In this document: positions 1-6,102 of the stretch, piece by piece
Layout of the letters: every line of letters begins with the position of its first letter
Position numbering within the stretch: position 1 is the first letter of the stretch
NCBI GenBank assembly: GCA_038329895.1
Contig: JBBQNM010000075.1
Location: 1 to 10,591, forward strand
Direction: 5' to 3'
DNA from: Mayfieldus sp038329895
GTDB taxonomy: Bacteria > Actinomycetota > Thermoleophilia > Solirubrobacterales > 70-9
Length of the DNA: 10,591 nucleotides
Program-made: the position numbers and the translations under genes
The notes under the pieces: generated by a model
Database searches by the model: none
What the model saw: only the letters and a program-made list of their open reading frames with translations
What the model was told of the DNA's origin: nothing

Positions 1-191
1 GAACTGCTGTGACCAACCCTAGTTGGTGCCCCAGGCCTGGCAGCTCAGCCCGCGGCCTGCGCCGTGTAACGGTCTCTCAGCAACCGCTCGTAGGGCTTGG
101 CGGTGTCGCTTCCCATGCAAAGCGACAGCCGCAACGACGGCTAGGGCCCCGCTCGAGGAGGCTGCAAGAGCCGGGGTCGGGCCGAGGGCCC
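1..191. other. Non-coding stretch with inverted repeats
   Basis: I see no convincing gene between the window edge and the stop codon of the leftward hydrolase. The stretch is rich in dyad symmetry. ACCAAC (12-17) pairs with GTTGGT (22-27) around a 4-base loop. CCAGGCCTGG (31-40) is a perfect palindrome. GGGCC/GGCCC (179-191) forms a 5-bp stem just past the hydrolase stop. CTAGGGCCCC (141-150) pairs with 186-195 at nine of ten positions. None is followed by a T-run on either strand, so they are at best Rho-assisted or pause-type 3' structures for the hydrolase transcript. A 23-codon frame on the minus strand (116 to 45) has GC-rich third positions but no start signal, so I do not call it a gene. 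Confidence 0.5.
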
Positions 192-1088
192 CTAGCTGAG
201 GAAGGCGAGAGCGCGGCGAGCGACCAGGTCGGGCTTCTCGTCGACGAGGAAGTGCCCCGAGTCGGGGACCAGCTCGAGCTGCATGTCGTCGGCGTAGTCC
301 TCGTAGCCGGGCAGGATGCGAGGGGTGACGTAGAGGTCGCGGGGACCGAACATCAGCAGCGTCGGCACTGCGAGGTGTCGCGATCGCCAGCGCCCCCGCA
401 GGCCCTCGGCGAATGCGCGGTGGTAGTAGCGATAGAGGCTGCACACGGCGTGGGCCCGGGCGGGATCGCGAAAGCTGTCTGCATAGGCCGCGATCTCGCT
501 CTCGGTAAACGGAGTGCCGACGTTGCCGCGACGCAGGATCCCGGCTGCGAGGTCGGTCTGCTGCAACAGCCTCGGGCCCACCACCGGGATCGCGAGCGCA
601 GCCGCGTACCAGGTCCGCCATGTCTCCAGTGCCAGGCGAGGTTCGAGCTTCGGCCAGGGGTGGGGCGCGTTACAGACCACCATCCGCTCGATGCGGTCGC
701 TGTGGTCGAGCCCGAGCAGGAACGCCGTCCAGCCGCCCCAGTCGTGGCCGATCACGCTGGCGGTCTCGATCTCAAGCGCATCCAGCAGGGCGATCTGGTC
801 GGCGGCGAAGGTCTCGGCGTCGTAGCCGGCGCCCGGAGCCTCGGTCCAGCCGAATCCACGCAGGTCGGGCGCGATGAGCCGGAACTGCGGCGCCAGTCGC
901 TCGATCACGCCCCGCCACATGTACCAGTGCTGCGGCCAACCATGAAGGAGCAGCACCGGAGAACCCTCACCTGCTATCGCGACGTGAACGTCGAGTCCGT
1001 CGGCGTCGACGAAGCGGTGCTCGACACCCTCGATCTCGGGCAGGTCGTGGGCTTGATCTTGGGCTTGCGCCGTTGGCCCTCCGCTCAT
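192..1088 (-). CDS. Alpha/beta hydrolase, epoxide-hydrolase-like
   Basis: A 298-residue soluble alpha/beta-hydrolase that probably acts on an epoxide or related electrophile by attack of an aspartate and hydrolysis of the ester intermediate. Visible landmarks are the oxyanion motif HGWP (49-52), DLRGFG (75-80), the nucleophile elbow GHDWGG (114-119) with D116 as nucleophile, a probable acid D251 in FGPRDLYV, and catalytic H279 in DSGHF. Length is normal for the family. An Asp nucleophile followed by Trp is shared by epoxide hydrolases and haloalkane dehalogenases. HGWP and a Tyr-rich cap segment (SLYRYY, about 217-222) favour epoxide hydrolase, but the substrate cannot be read from sequence. 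I chose the ATG at 1088 because homology begins soon after it and a TAGACT box lies 10 bases upstream. In-frame starts at 1112 and 1178 would run back into the promoter region. It is divergent from thpR, with no functional link apparent. Confidence 0.9.
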   Translation of the reverse strand: MSGGPTAQAQDQAHDLPEIEGVEHRFVDADGLDVHVAIAGEGSPVLLLHGWPQHWYMWRGVIERLAPQFRLIAPDLRGFGWTEAPGAGYDAETFAADQIALLDALEIETASVIGHDWGGWTAFLLGLDHSDRIERMVVCNAPHPWPKLEPRLALETWRTWYAAALAIPVVGPRLLQQTDLAAGILRRGNVGTPFTESEIAAYADSFRDPARAHAVCSLYRYYHRAFAEGLRGRWRSRHLAVPTLLMFGPRDLYVTPRILPGYEDYADDMQLELVPDSGHFLVDEKPDLVARRALAFLS

Positions 1089-1098
1089 GCGCGTCCCG

Positions 1099-1128
1099 AG
1101 TCTATTTTTCATGCGCCTATCGGCGCAA
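1099..1128 (-). promoter_or_regulatory. Candidate promoter of the hydrolase gene
   Basis: Read on the minus strand, TTGCGC (1128-1123) and TAGACT (1104-1099) are separated by 18 bases, and the -10 box ends 10 bases before the ATG at 1088. Transcription would start within a few bases of the start codon, giving a nearly leaderless mRNA. No Shine-Dalgarno is visible. This is a consensus match by eye, not a mapped promoter. Confidence 0.5.
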
Positions 1129-1135
1129 TCCCGTA

Positions 1136-1164
1136 TTGCACCGCGCTCGCTGGCCGCGTAGCTT
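1136..1164 (+). promoter_or_regulatory. Candidate promoter of thpR-recA-recX
   Basis: TTGCAC (1136-1141), a 17-base spacer and TAGCTT (1159-1164) form a good sigma-70-type promoter. The -10 box ends 7 bases before the thpR ATG, so the transcript would begin at or next to the start codon. Its -35 box lies 7 bases from that of the divergent hydrolase promoter. The two -35 boxes sit in an inverted repeat, GCAAT-cccgt-ATTGC (1125-1139). I see no actinobacterial LexA-type GAAC-N4-GTTC site here. Confidence 0.6.
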
Positions 1165-1171
1165 GGCGGCG

Positions 1172-1765
1172 ATGGCAAAGGAGCGGTTGAAGTCCCCGCG
1201 GGCGCGGCTGTTCGTGGCGCTGGACCTGCCGGAGCCCGTTCGTGAGGGCATCGTGGGCTGGCAGCGCGCCGAGCTCACCGACGACGCGCTGCGGGTCGTC
1301 GGCCCGCAGAACCTTCACGTCACGCTCGCCTTCCTCGGCTACACGCCGGAGAAGGCGATCGGGTCGGTGGCGGAGGTGGTCAACGCGGTCACGGCACACG
1401 CGCCGCGGATCGAGCTCGCGCCGCAGCCGCTCGGGAAGCCGAAGGGGCGCCCGCGCCTGTTCGCCCTCGATGCGGTGTCAGAGCAGACGGTGGCCCTGCA
1501 GGCGGACCTGGAGAGGGAGCTGGTCGCAAAGCGGCTCTACGAGCCCGAGAAGCGGCCTTTCTGGTCCCACATCACGGTTGCCAGAGTGCGCCCCGAGAAG
1601 CGCGGATCGCAGCGGCCGGCGCGGGTCGAGAGTGCTCCGGGACCACTCCCTGAGGCGCTTTGCGAGCCGTTTTTTTCGCTCCGATGCACGCTCTACCGTT
1701 CGATGCTCAGGCCGCAGGGCGCCGAGTACGCGCCCCTGGCGCAGGTTGCGCTGCCCGCGGACTAA
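1172..1765 (+). CDS. thpR: RNA 2',3'-cyclic phosphodiesterase (2H family)
   Basis: A 197-residue member of the 2H phosphoesterase superfamily (ThpR, formerly LigT). It opens 2',3'-cyclic phosphates at RNA ends to 2'-phosphates. Both signature tetrapeptides are present: HVTL (H49, T51, inside LHVTLAFLG) and HITV (H133, T135, inside FWSHITVARVR). They supply the paired catalytic histidines. Length is typical. The start at 1172 gives MAKERLKSPRARLFVALDLP, where the first conserved strand (RLFVALDLP) begins at about residue 12. An earlier in-frame ATG at 1073 would add an unconserved 33-residue extension that overlaps the hydrolase gene. The stop is 17 bases before recA, so co-transcription is likely. 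The tract TTTTTTT at 1670-1676 (codons for FF) is unusual in DNA this GC-rich. Confidence 0.93.
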   Translation: MAKERLKSPRARLFVALDLPEPVREGIVGWQRAELTDDALRVVGPQNLHVTLAFLGYTPEKAIGSVAEVVNAVTAHAPRIELAPQPLGKPKGRPRLFALDAVSEQTVALQADLERELVAKRLYEPEKRPFWSHITVARVRPEKRGSQRPARVESAPGPLPEALCEPFFSLRCTLYRSMLRPQGAEYAPLAQVALPAD

Positions 1766-1782
1766 CAGATGAGGTGAAAGAG

Positions 1783-2898
1783 ATGGCAGAGAGCAAAACA
1801 GCTTTGAAAGAGGCCTCGGCGAAGGACGCCAAGGCAAAAGACGCGGCGTTGGACGCCGCGCTGACCCACATCACGAAGGAGTACGGAGAGGGCTCGATGA
1901 TGCGCCTGGGGGACCGGGGCGCTGTCAACGTGGAGGCGATTTCCACCGGAGCGCTGTCCCTGGACCTGGCGCTCGGGGTCGGCGGCGTTCCGCGCGGCCG
2001 AATCGTGGAGATATTCGGGCCGGAGTCGTCGGGGAAGACAACCCTCGTCTACCACATCATCGCCGAGGCCCAGGCGCTTGGAGGCATCTGCGCCTTCATC
2101 GACGCCGAGCACGCAATAGACCCCATCTACGCACGCCGGATCGGCGTCGACACCGACGAGCTGCTCATTTCCCAGCCGGACTACGGCGAGCAGGCGCTCG
2201 AGATAGTCGACATCCTCACCCGCTCCGCAGCGGTTGACGTCGTTGCGGTGGACTCCGTGGCTGCGCTGGTTCCCCGCACCGAATTGGAGGGACAGATGGG
2301 GGAGATGCAGGTCGGCCTCCAGGCCCGCCTGATGTCGCAGGCGCTGCGCAAGCTGACCGGCAACCTCAGCCGCGCCAACACGGTCTGCGTGTTCACCAAT
2401 CAGATCCGCGAGAAGGTGGGAGTCCAATTCGGATCGCCGGAAACCCAGCCGGGCGGACGGGCGCTGAAGTTCTATGCCTCGCAGCGGCTGGACCTGCGCC
2501 GCATCGAGACCCTCAAAGAGGGCACCGAGGCGGTCGGCAACCGGGTCCGCGTCAAGGTGGTCAAGAACAAGGTGGCGGCGCCGTTCCGCCTGGCCGAGTT
2601 CGATGTCGAGTACGGGGCCGGCATCTCCAAGCAGGGATGCCTGATCGACCTCGGCCTCGAGCACGACTTGGTCCAGAAGTCCGGCTCCTTCTTCTCCTAC
2701 GGTGAGCTGCGGCTGGGTCAGGGGCGCAACAACGCCAAGCAGTACCTGACCGAGAACCCGAAGCTGGCCGACGAGATCGAGGCCAAGGTCATGGCCAAGG
2801 TCGACGTCGAGCGCGAGGCCGCCCAGGCGCCGGCCATCGCGCCGGTCGAAGAGTCAGAGCCGGCGCCGAAGAAGGCCGAGGCCAAAAAAGCGGCTTGA
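1783..2898 (+). CDS. recA: Recombinase RecA
   Basis: A 371-residue RecA, the ATP-dependent strand-exchange protein of homologous recombination and DNA-damage signalling. Walker A is GPESSGKT (79-86). Walker B ends at D157 (VVAVDS). The L2 region carries FTNQIREKVGVQFGSPETQ (204-222), and the family signature ALKFYASQRLDL is at 227-238. Compared with E. coli RecA (353 aa) the core is shifted by about 13 residues because of a Lys/Ala/Asp-rich N-terminus. The tail after about residue 345 is Ala/Pro/Glu then Lys-rich, ending KKAEAKKAA, instead of the strongly acidic E. coli tail. The ATG at 1783 follows a good Shine-Dalgarno (GAGGTGAAAG, 1771-1780), unlike most other genes here. The frame is open back to 1660, but that part overlaps thpR and is not RecA-like. 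It probably shares a transcript with thpR and recX. Confidence 0.98.
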   Translation: MAESKTALKEASAKDAKAKDAALDAALTHITKEYGEGSMMRLGDRGAVNVEAISTGALSLDLALGVGGVPRGRIVEIFGPESSGKTTLVYHIIAEAQALGGICAFIDAEHAIDPIYARRIGVDTDELLISQPDYGEQALEIVDILTRSAAVDVVAVDSVAALVPRTELEGQMGEMQVGLQARLMSQALRKLTGNLSRANTVCVFTNQIREKVGVQFGSPETQPGGRALKFYASQRLDLRRIETLKEGTEAVGNRVRVKVVKNKVAAPFRLAEFDVEYGAGISKQGCLIDLGLEHDLVQKSGSFFSYGELRLGQGRNNAKQYLTENPKLADEIEAKVMAKVDVEREAAQAPAIAPVEESEPAPKKAEAKKAA

Positions 2899-2916
2899 GA
2901 GTTCGGGGCTGGCGGA

Positions 2917-3363
2917 GTGAGCGACGAGCCTCTCTCACTGGCCCTGAAAGCCCTCGAGCAGAAGGAGCGCACGGTCGCCGAGATGGGCAGCTGGCTGCGG
3001 GCGCGTGGCGTGAATCCGGACGAGGTCGACGACGTGGTCGATCACCTGATCTGCGATGGAGTGCTCGATGACACGCGCTACGCGCGGCGTTACGCCGAGG
3101 ACAAGCGGCAGCTCAAGCGCTGGGGCAATGGGCGCATCCGCGCTGCCCTGCTCGACCGCGGGATCTCGACCGAGGACGCAGAGGAAGCGCTCGGCGACGC
3201 GGACGCTGGGCAGGAGATCGAGCGGGCGGTGGATTTGCTGCGCGACCGCGGCGCGGCGCTGGCCGATGCGCTGGAGCGCCAGCGGGCGCTGGGTCTGCTG
3301 GTCCGGCGCGGCTATGGCTCCGAGGTCGCCTACGAGGCGATTCGCCGCGCGCGGCGGGGCTAG
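2917..3363 (+). CDS. recX: RecA regulator RecX
   Basis: A 148-residue RecX-family protein, all helical, which binds RecA filaments and usually restrains their activity. The diagnostic block is DDTRYARRYAEDKRQL (about 51-66), followed by WGNGRIRAALLDRGIS. The C-terminal repeat ends RRGYGSEVAYEAIRRA. Length is typical. The GTG at 2917 lies 18 bases after the recA stop. The only purine-rich element (GGCGGA) directly abuts the start, so translation probably depends on ribosomes arriving from recA. Its TAG at 3361-3363 overlaps the stop codon of the convergent gene on the other strand through a shared CTAG. Confidence 0.95.
   Translation: MSDEPLSLALKALEQKERTVAEMGSWLRARGVNPDEVDDVVDHLICDGVLDDTRYARRYAEDKRQLKRWGNGRIRAALLDRGISTEDAEEALGDADAGQEIERAVDLLRDRGAALADALERQRALGLLVRRGYGSEVAYEAIRRARRG
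3343..3363. other. Palindrome and overlapping stops at a convergent junction
   Basis: The last codons of recX contain the perfect 14-base palindrome CGCCGCGCGCGGCG (3343-3356). Four bases later comes CTAG (3360-3363), which encodes the recX stop on the plus strand and the stop of the 73-codon gene on the minus strand. There is no intergenic space and no T-run on either strand, so the two transcripts must overlap. The palindrome could act as a bidirectional pause or Rho-assisted end, but that is inference, and GC-rich palindromes arise easily in Arg-rich codons. Confidence 0.4.
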
Positions 3364-3581
3364 TCAGCCACCCGAAGGTGCGTTTGCCACTCGGGATCGA
3401 TCCCGGCGAGCGCATCGATGGCGACTGCTTGCAGCTCCCCGCCTTCCAGCGCGTCGGAGTCGAAGGTGGCGCAGTCGAACTCCGGGTCGTAGCCGACCGG
3501 GATGTCCGTCACCTTGCCCGCCTCGGTGGCGAGCTGCTCAGCCTTCGGGCCGATCGCCTCGAGGGTCAGGATCGGAGTCAT
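3360..3581 (-). CDS. Small acidic protein of unknown function
   Basis: I do not recognise this 73-residue protein. It begins MTPILTLEAIGPKAEQL, is rich in Asp and Glu, and has a single cysteine (in FDCATF). It shows no signal peptide or membrane segment. Evidence that it is real: third codon positions are almost all G or C, as in the neighbouring genes. It lies 28 bases downstream of the GST-like gene on the same strand. A TACGGT box (3594-3589, minus strand) ends exactly 7 bases before the ATG, the same arrangement seen at thpR and other genes here. A GTG at 3590 would add three residues but overlaps that box. It could be made from its own leaderless promoter, from read-through of the GST-like gene, or both. 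Confidence 0.6.
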   Translation of the reverse strand: MTPILTLEAIGPKAEQLATEAGKVTDIPVGYDPEFDCATFDSDALEGGELQAVAIDALAGIDPEWQTHLRVAD

Positions 3582-3609
3582 CCCGACCACCGTACCTTCG
3601 CGTTTCTGT

Positions 3610-4374
3610 TCAGTGCCGCTCGTCGCGAAACATCGCGAGCGCGTGCGCGCCAGCCGGGTGTTCGCGAAGTTCCCGCACCGTCCCCGCCGTGGCCGACGGC
3701 AGCTCCTCAGGTTGGGGCAGTGGCACCCCGTACTCGGGGGGCATCAACACCGCCGCAGCCAGCGCAGCGAAGGTCAGGTCAGCGGCGGTGAAGCGCTCGC
3801 CACAGAGATACGGGCGGCCGTCGCCGAGCCGGTCTGCGACGGTGTCGAACGTCGCCCGTACCCGGGTCTCGGACTGCGCTGCGGTGGCCGGGGTGATGTC
3901 GAGGTAGCGGTCGATCATCCGTATCAACACCGGGTAGGCCATTGACAGCGTGCGGCGCTCCCAGGGCGGGACTCCGGTGCACCCGTAGGCGACAGCGAGG
4001 TCGCGACGTCCGCGCAGGCCGTTGTACATCCACCTCCGCCCATCGGGTCCGAGGTTTGCGTCGAAGTCGCGCTCCAGCGCCCGGACTTCCTCTGCGGCGT
4101 TCGGATCGTCCGGGTACAGCCGCCGGTCTGGCGGCGCATGCGCGTCGGCCTCATCGACGATGTCGGCCGAGTCGGCCAGCACCCGATCGCCGCAGACGAG
4201 CACCGGGGCGGTTCTTCCGCCGCCGGCGCGACGCACGGCGACCCAGTGGATGAGCTGTAGGTGCGCGCGTTCTCGGTAACCGACCCCCGCGCGATCCAAG
4301 GCCCAGCGAGCCTTCTCGCAATAGTGGCTGATCGGAATCGTGATCAGGACGCGGGCCTGCTCACTCGCGGTCAT
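3610..4374 (-). CDS. Glutathione-S-transferase-like protein
   Basis: A 254-residue cytosolic protein with a GST architecture. The N-terminal thioredoxin-fold half has ITIPISHYCEKARWALD (11-27), where S16 or C19 sits at the position used for thiol chemistry. It also has TAPVLV with the conserved cis-Pro (P57), and LADSADIV (66-73), the segment that normally binds the gamma-glutamyl part of the thiol. The C-terminal helical half includes CGERFTAADLTFAAL (191-205), typical of the GST C-domain. The substrate is unknown. Actinobacteria often use mycothiol or other thiols instead of glutathione, so the name describes fold only. The ATG at 4374 begins just before the first beta strand. GATGAT (4388-4383, minus strand) lies 8 bases upstream and may be a weak -10 box. 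It is transcribed towards the small gene at 3360-3581. Confidence 0.85.
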   Translation of the reverse strand: MTASEQARVLITIPISHYCEKARWALDRAGVGYRERAHLQLIHWVAVRRAGGGRTAPVLVCGDRVLADSADIVDEADAHAPPDRRLYPDDPNAAEEVRALERDFDANLGPDGRRWMYNGLRGRRDLAVAYGCTGVPPWERRTLSMAYPVLIRMIDRYLDITPATAAQSETRVRATFDTVADRLGDGRPYLCGERFTAADLTFAALAAAVLMPPEYGVPLPQPEELPSATAGTVRELREHPAGAHALAMFRDERH

Positions 4375-4465
4375 CGGAAGGGATCATCCTCGATCGCGAC
4401 TGCCCAGACTGCGATCCGCCGCCCTGCCTGATTGGGCATGTTCCGGAGCTGGAGGCCTGCACGGC

Positions 4466-4494
4466 TTGCCAGCCAGCCAGCGCGGTACTACCAT
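4466..4494 (+). promoter_or_regulatory. Candidate promoter of rny
   Basis: TTGCCA (4466-4471, five of six matches to TTGACA), a 17-base spacer and TACCAT (4489-4494) make the best sigma-70-type promoter in the window. The start would be near 4501, giving rny a leader of about 112 bases. This differs from the near-leaderless arrangement of neighbouring genes. Confidence 0.6.
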
Positions 4495-4542
4495 CGTGTG
4501 AGGCGTCGCGGATCGCGTCGCCGTTCAAATTGAAACTTGGAT

Positions 4543-4560
4543 CAGCTGCTCAGGCAGCTG
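4543..4560 (+). promoter_or_regulatory. Hairpin in the rny leader
   Basis: CAGCTGC (4543-4549) and GCAGCTG (4554-4560) form a perfect 7-bp stem with a 4-base TCAG loop, inside the predicted 5' leader of rny. There is no T-run after it, so it is not an intrinsic terminator. Its role is unknown. RNase recognition or control of message stability is possible. Confidence 0.45.
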
Positions 4561-4575
4561 CATAGAGGCGGATCG

Positions 4576-4612
4576 GACCCCTCCGGATCCGGGGTCACGG
4601 TTCGGGAGAGGA
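4576..4612 (+). promoter_or_regulatory. Second leader hairpin and rny ribosome-binding site
   Basis: GACCCC (4576-4581) pairs with GGGGTC (4591-4596) around a 9-base loop, ending 8 bases before the purine-rich GGGAGAGGA (4604-4612) that serves as Shine-Dalgarno for the ATG at 4614 (or 4617). The stem lies close enough to influence ribosome access. No riboswitch class is recognisable. Confidence 0.4.
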
Positions 4613-4613
4613 A

Positions 4614-6071
4614 ATGATGGAGATCCGGTCATTGTTGCCCCCGTGGATTCGCCCCGGGCAGAAGGGCGATGACGCGGTGGTCGAAACCGTTGAGTCGGAG
4701 GCGCCGGACTCCGCCGGCGCCGAGATCGCGAGCGACCCCGACCACGTTCACGACGAGCTCCGCACCCGGCGCGCCGAGATCGTTCGCATGGAAGAGCGGG
4801 CGCTGCGCCAGATGGAGTCGGTGGAGACGCAGCTACGCGAGCTGGAGCGCCGCGGCGAGGCCCTCGACGACCGCGAGCGCAATTTGGAGCACCGCGCCGG
4901 GGAGTTGAAGGAGGCAAAGCGCCAGCACCTGCGCGAGCTGCAACGGATAGCGGGACTGAGTGCGGCGCAGGCCCGCCAGATCCTGATCAAGGAGGTCGAG
5001 GAGGAAGGCCGCCACCAGGCCGCGCTGACCCTCCAGCGGATGGACGAGGAGACCAAGCTGGAGGCCGAGCGTCGCGCCCGCGGGATCCTCGCCGTCGCCA
5101 TGCAGCGCCTGGCCGCCGACCAGGCCAGTCAGACGACGACGCGCCTGGTGCAGCTGCCGAGCGACGAGATGAAGGGCCGCATCATCGGCCGCGATGGGCG
5201 AAACATCCGTGCGCTGGAGAACCTCACCGGCGTCGACTTCATCATCGACGAGACCCCCTCAGCGGTCGTGCTTTCCAGCTTCGACGGCGTTCGGCGCGAG
5301 ATAGCGCGGCTGACGCTCGAGAAGTTGATCGCCGACGGTCGCATCCACCCCTCGCGCTGCGAGGAGGCCTATGAGCAGGCCTGCTCGGAGGTCGAGGACC
5401 GCGTCGTCGCCGAGGCCGAGCGCGCGATGCTCGACGCGGGGGTCACCGGGGTCCACCCGGAGCTGGTGCGGCTGTTGGGACGCTTGCGCTTCCGAACCAG
5501 CTATGGCCAGAACGTGCTCGATCACCTTGTCGAGTGCGCGCATCTGGCCTCATTGATGGCCGACGAGCTGGGGGCCTCGGCCGAGGTGGCACGACGTGGA
5601 GCGTTGCTGCACGACATCGGCAAGGCGGTGAGCCACGAGATGGACGGCGCCCATGCCGACGTCGGCGCCCGCCTCGCCCGACGCTATGAGGAGCCGGAGG
5701 CGGTGGCGCACGCGATCGAAGCCCATCACAACGAGGTCGAGCCGCGCACCGTCGAGGCGGTGATCGTGCAGACCGCCGACTCGCTGTCCGGAGCCCGCCC
5801 TGGGGCACGGGGGGAGTCGCTGGAGCGTTACGTCACGCGCCTGCGCGACCTCGAGGAGATCGCCCAGCGCCAGGACGGCGTGCGCAAGGTCTACGCGATG
5901 CAGGCCGGGCGGGAGATCCGGGTCATGGTCGACCCCGGCGAGGTCGACGACGATGCGGCGGCGCTGATCTCGCACGAGATCGCCACCGCGGTCGAGCGCG
6001 AGATGGAATACCCGGGACGGATCAAGATCACCGTCATCCGGGAGAGCCGCTCGACGACCTTCGCCGAATAG
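4614..6071 (+). CDS. rny: Ribonuclease Y
   Basis: A 485-residue RNase Y, the endoribonuclease that starts mRNA decay in many bacteria. Domains in order are a disordered acidic N-terminus (1-45), a long charged coiled coil (about 46-175), a KH RNA-binding domain with GRIIGRDGRNIR (188-199), and an HD metal-dependent phosphohydrolase domain. The HD domain carries H304, the HD pair H333-D334 in LLHDIGKA, and HHNEVEP (371-377). The conserved block ARPGARGESLERY (394-406) and an intact C-terminal region follow. Typical RNase Y is about 520 residues and begins with a transmembrane helix. Here that helix is absent, and an in-frame TAG at 4563-4565 with no start codon between rules out a longer form. 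The enzyme therefore looks soluble or peripherally attached. A good Shine-Dalgarno precedes the ATG. The ATG at 4617 would shorten the protein by one residue. Confidence 0.95.
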   Translation: MMEIRSLLPPWIRPGQKGDDAVVETVESEAPDSAGAEIASDPDHVHDELRTRRAEIVRMEERALRQMESVETQLRELERRGEALDDRERNLEHRAGELKEAKRQHLRELQRIAGLSAAQARQILIKEVEEEGRHQAALTLQRMDEETKLEAERRARGILAVAMQRLAADQASQTTTRLVQLPSDEMKGRIIGRDGRNIRALENLTGVDFIIDETPSAVVLSSFDGVRREIARLTLEKLIADGRIHPSRCEEAYEQACSEVEDRVVAEAERAMLDAGVTGVHPELVRLLGRLRFRTSYGQNVLDHLVECAHLASLMADELGASAEVARRGALLHDIGKAVSHEMDGAHADVGARLARRYEEPEAVAHAIEAHHNEVEPRTVEAVIVQTADSLSGARPGARGESLERYVTRLRDLEEIAQRQDGVRKVYAMQAGREIRVMVDPGEVDDDAAALISHEIATAVEREMEYPGRIKITVIRESRSTTFAE

Positions 6072-6087
6072 GGCCCCCGGTGCTGGA

Positions 6088-6093
6088 TAGGAT
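6088..6093 (+). promoter_or_regulatory. -10 box for the cupredoxin gene
   Basis: TAGGAT ends 9 bases before the GTG at 6103, and no Shine-Dalgarno lies between. This places the likely transcription start at or within about three bases of the start codon. No clear -35 box is visible at normal spacing. Confidence 0.4.
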
Positions 6094-6102
6094 CCGCGGC
6101 GC

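Noticed and set aside
179..191. GC hairpin after the hydrolase stop as an intrinsic terminator
   Set aside because: The stem is only 5 bp and no T-run follows on the minus strand, so it does not meet the criteria.
9..1190. A 393-codon plus-strand open frame across the hydrolase gene
   Set aside because: It is antisense to a clear alpha/beta-hydrolase with all catalytic motifs. Its own translation is Arg/Gly/Val-rich with no recognisable domain, a common by-product of GC-rich codon use.
1762..2664. A 300-codon minus-strand frame opposite recA
   Set aside because: It mirrors RecA codons, shows no domain, and has no start signal. RecA on the other strand is beyond doubt.
4498..4533. An 11-codon arginine-rich frame (GTG start, MRRRGSRRRSN) at the head of the rny leader
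   Set aside because: The GTG lies only 3 bases after the -10 box, so it would probably be upstream of the transcription start. It has no ribosome-binding site and is too short to judge.
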